Shown: positions 60,648-64,000 of the stretch, piece after piece | How the letters are laid out: each line of letters starts with the position of its first letter | Numbering within the stretch: the first letter of the stretch is position 1 | Assembly (NCBI GenBank): GCA_036877525.1 | Contig: JAZGTH010000009.1 | Span: 2,149,001 to 2,213,000, forward strand | Direction: 5' to 3' | DNA length: 64,000 nucleotides | From: Chromobotia macracanthus | Lineage: Eukaryota > Chordata > Actinopteri > Cypriniformes > Botiidae | Translations under genes and position numbers: made by a program | The notes under the pieces: model-generated | Told to the model about the DNA's origin: nothing | Databases searched by the model: none | What the model saw: only the letters and a program-made list of their open reading frames with translations

Positions 60648-62439
60648 CTGTAAAAAACAACAACATAATCATCAGATCCAAAGCCCACATATAGATACTC
60701 TGTACATATTGATCATTCGTGCATTTGGCAGCTGTTTTCATCCAGAGCATTTTAAAGTACTTTCAGGCTTTACATTTTATCATTTTATTTACCTTTCTGA
60801 GCCTGAAAAGGCTTAACAGGAATAAAAGTGATGTTTAATAATAGTAACTAGAGTAGACAAATGACAAACCCTGGTAATGGTTAAGTCTGAAAGTGACCTA
60901 TAGCTGACAATTTGTTCAACTAAACCAGCTGTTTGGGCACTTACTTCACCAGGGAATTTTAGCAGTCCACTGTCAGCACTGTGAACAAATAGTAAAGGCA
61001 CTATTAATAGTAAACTAACAGAGGCTTGGACCGTGGGACTAGATTATGTGCTGTCTATAACAAACATGAAGAATGTAGGAAGACAACACCAGCCCGGTTC
61101 ACACAGCTTACTCACACATTACAAACATCTGACACACCACTGAGGTCTGCATGACCTCACCTTGAAACTGTCTACCTTAATTAGCTCGACTGCTACGTCA
61201 GTGGTTGTTACCTAATGTGTTAGCAACTGTAACAAAGGTTTTTACAGTGTTTACCTACTGAAACACAGATTCAATCACATTACGGCTGTTTGCTGGTTGT
61301 AGCTGGTCTCCCACCCATAACCAGCTTACAAGTGTCCCAAACCCTTCTAAAACCAGCACAACAGACCAGCTTAACCAGCCTGACCTGTTTCCTCAGTGCA
61401 GCGAGGCTGGTCTTCCTCTGGTCCTCACCACTACCTTCTGTTGTGGCAACCGTAACATTCAAAGGCATTAGGGATGTCATGTTTTCACACTAGCCTCAGC
61501 TGGTTTATCATAACCAAGAGTATTATATTCACTACACAATTACATTGTTCTCATAGAAGAAGTCAGTAATTAATGTATTATTGACAGCCTAGACCTAAAT
61601 TCTGACACCAGCAAATTGCTTATACAGTAAATTGCAACGTTTCTTTAGAAATGTTTGAAAGAAATTTCAATCGCATTGATAACAATGCAAATTTAGCTAA
61701 TGTTTCACAAAGAATGCAGTGTAGCTCCTCAACAGTTGTTTTAAAAACCCCACACACAAAAATGAATGAGCTGCATTTCTCGTAATATCAGCATTATTAT
61801 TCATTTATTTTATGTAGCTTAACTATTCAGAAATTTTAAGGCATTGACTCCGTTCACTGGCATCAGCAATAAAGATGATTTCTGAGGACTAACCGGGAGA
61901 GATCACAAGCGGAGTTCGATTCTGAACTGTTTTGCATGTTCCTTTTGTCTGCCATGTTACCCACAAATCTCAGCTCCAGTTTCCCCTCCTGCCAGAACGA
62001 CATGATTGTAACCTCGTGACGGCGCACGACAGCTGCTTTCAATTAACAAAGGAGGACATGAGAAAAGATCTAAAAGACTGAAATCAATCCAGACAGAACT
62101 ATAAACATCTCCAGAAGGTATCGAACCCATTTCTGGAGATATAAGAAACATAGAAACTCACCGTAACATAAATGCTTTTACACAGAGAATAAACAACCAC
62201 AAAGCAACTTCACTTTCTTTATATAAATATAATATAAATACATTATTCATTTATTTAGTCTTTATATGAATAAATTAATGATTAAGGTTTAGCCTAAAGC
62301 ACAACATCCATTCATGACTAGTGCTGGATATATATCAAATACACCTAAAATGATCTAAATATATACAAATATATCTAAGAATATAATCTAATAATGTAAA
62401 TTTAATGAAAATATCTAATATCAAGTTGTCACTATTGCA

Positions 62440-62590
62440 ATGATTTTACTGCTGTTGTATTTGGTTTCCCAGGAAATGTAAGTTTGGCTTAATTTGACTT
62501 CAATATACATAAAGAAAAGTAGGCAATGTAACCAGCAATGTTTGGTTTTAAACAGAGATGGTGACAAGAGAAGCAAAAGTCGATTAGGAG
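62440..62590. mobile_element. Small inverted-repeat DNA element, family 1, copy F (partial)
   Basis: TTTGGTTTCCCAGGAAATGT, ATTTGACTTCAATATACATA, AACCAGCAATGTTTGGTTTT and AAACAGAGATGGTGACAAGA follow copies B and D block by block. The terminal GCAGCTTTAA is lost (CAAAAGTCGATTAGG instead). Confidence 0.6.
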
Positions 62591-63469
62591 CAGATATCGT
62601 AGCTATGGTAAGAATCTTTTAACTGACTGCTTGTTTTGTGGAACAGTTTATTAAAATCAGACATTCTTATACTCGTAATCTTGCACTTTTGGTCCGTTTC
62701 TGAAACAAACACAGTGTCCAGGCCTCTGAAAAGCCACTGCAGGGAGCTGACAATAGTTCTGCATCATCAGCAGACTGACAGGTGGCTGGAGCCTTCAGAT
62801 ACACTGTGAGGTAACATGGCTATGCACAACTGTGCAGTTTTACTTTAAAAAAATATCACCTTTCTGACACTTGTTTCATGCTTTAAAGGCAAAACCACCT
62901 CAGATCATCACTGCATCGGCCCTGGAGTCGATTCTTTGATTTCATTCATAGAAATGAAACTTCCTCAGTACAACTTCCTGTTTATGAAAAAGAATAAGAA
63001 GAGATTTCCTCTGAGGGGCTGAATATCGAACACAGTGTACTGCCACCTTACAAATACAGGAACCCTGCGAGCAGCCTAACCCTGCAGAGTCCTGCATTCA
63101 ACTGCCCACGTCCCACCCTCGACGAATTCAAGCCTGCTTTCTGCATCACACTTCAGTCATTTATTGTCCGTAAAATGAATTCAGGAAGACAATTCCAGCA
63201 GAATAGCTTTTAGTGCACATTAAAGGTTTATGTAAAAGGCAAGTGTCAATGACAACAATGACAACGCTATTATTTAAGAAATGATAAACAAAAGTAGTAA
63301 AGCTTCAATTTCAACCTGCAATCTAAAGTTTGTGTTTTGTTCATCCTCATCACTCCTTGCCAAAATTGCAAGAACAAATAGGAAAGGAAGACTACACGTC
63401 AAAACATTTGTTTATCATTTTGGCCAATCACACAACTGTCACTGGAATGCAAACTGCAGAGCCAGATAC

Positions 63470-63655
63470 TAAATTTGCATTTACACATTTGGCAGAAGTT
63501 TTATCCAAAGTGACTTACGATGCATTTAAGCAATACATTTTACCAATATGTGTGTTTTCTGGGACCCACATCCTTTGCACTGCACAAACCCACAACCTTT
63601 GCGCTGCTAACGTAACGCTCTGCCAGTTGAGCTGCAGGAACACTCACAATGTAAG
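63470..63655 (-). mobile_element. tRNA-derived SINE fragment
   Basis: On the minus strand it begins GTTCCTGCAGCTCAACTGGC and continues AGAGCGTTACGTTAGCAGCG, like a tRNA head with an A box. A decayed B-box region (AGGTTGTGGGTTTGTGCAGTG) follows. The body ends in the GATAAAACTTCTGCCAAATG word shared with other fish repeat tails. About 185 bp. Confidence 0.7.
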
Positions 63656-64000
63656 GCCCGATGCTTTTAGCTCGGTTAGCCCATGGGCATATGTGAATGG
63701 ATATTGGAGCCACAGACATCAGCATTTTGAATATTATGGTGGGCATTTAGTGTCCTTCACTTCCCTGAAATGAGATCTGAATTAAGATTCAGAATACATA
63801 CAGAATGTATCAAGAATCCTAATTCAGGATACTTTAAGATGAATGTACAACAAGGTTAGTTTAGAAATCCTTCAGTATAATGTAGTCCGGCATAGAAATA
63901 ATCGGACACCTTACATTTTGTGGAAACACAAACTTCCCGGTATTCCAAACTCTGTAATGTAAAAATGTATAAATCACCTTGATTATCTTCTTAAAACTGA

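Larger units (their letters stand above)
60648..64000 (-). other. arhgap17: First intron of arhgap17 (to the window edge)
   Basis: No exon for the missing N-terminus was found. The stretch holds repeat fragments: a family-1 element piece around 62440-62590, CCAGCTTAACCAGC words near 61300-61400, and a tRNA-derived SINE at 63470-63655. Another gene inside it cannot be excluded but none was recognised. Confidence 0.55.

Noticed and set aside
61290..61493. Plus-strand open frame of 67 codons with hydrophobic start
   Set aside because: Overlaps CCAGCTTAACCAGC-type repeat words. No gene evidence.

Overview
This window is vertebrate nuclear DNA, almost certainly from a teleost and probably an otophysan or cyprinid-like fish. 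The genes are split into short exons with GT..AG introns. The encoded proteins are clear orthologues of mammalian TOM1L2, NOXO1, MEIOB, MLST8, BRICD5, PGP, ZDHHC4, GRID2IP and ARHGAP17. The introns and spacers carry fish-type repeats: tRNA-derived SINE pieces, a GGATGG-tailed element, Tc1-like ends, and several small inverted-repeat DNA elements. There is no prokaryotic content. Exon coordinates were worked out by hand from splice sites, reading phase and remembered family sequences; no alignment was run.

Layout, left to right. 181-3543 (-): first nine coding exons of tom1l2, whose 3' part lies off the left edge. 3544-11360: gene-poor spacer with repeats. 11454-14367 (+): complete noxo1. 14368-18657: spacer holding a ~1.9 kb minisatellite of 20/21-bp units. 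18658-21410 (+): meiob, complete except for its first coding exon(s). 21977-22599 (+): 3' exons of an mlst8-like gene with broken frame and no 5' half, so probably a pseudogene. 23338-25782 (-): bricd5, intact. 27024-27580 (-): a clearly broken pgp. 28255-30027 (-): complete zdhhc4. 31972-47949 (+): grid2ip (delphilin) in 23 exons, intact except for one apparent single-base frameshift in a GGGG run. 50922-60647 (-): arhgap17, all coding exons except the first. 60648-64000: its first intron.

The order noxo1-meiob-mlst8-bricd5-pgp resembles human 16p13.3 and zdhhc4-grid2ip resembles human 7p22.1, from general knowledge of those loci. The two decayed genes, mlst8 and pgp, sit between intact neighbours. 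This is the pattern expected of one copy of a duplicated teleost segment after differential gene loss.

The genes are not an operon or a single pathway. They cover endosomal sorting (Tom1l2), NADPH oxidase organisation (Noxo1), meiotic recombination (Meiob), a BRICHOS membrane protein (Bricd5), protein palmitoylation (Zdhhc4), a glutamate-receptor-associated formin scaffold (Grid2ip) and Cdc42/Rac GAP signalling at membranes (Arhgap17). I found no evidence of a novel defence-type or mobile biochemical system. The most unusual items are the large minisatellite, the two gene relics, the grid2ip frameshift and the locally repeated families of small inverted-repeat elements.
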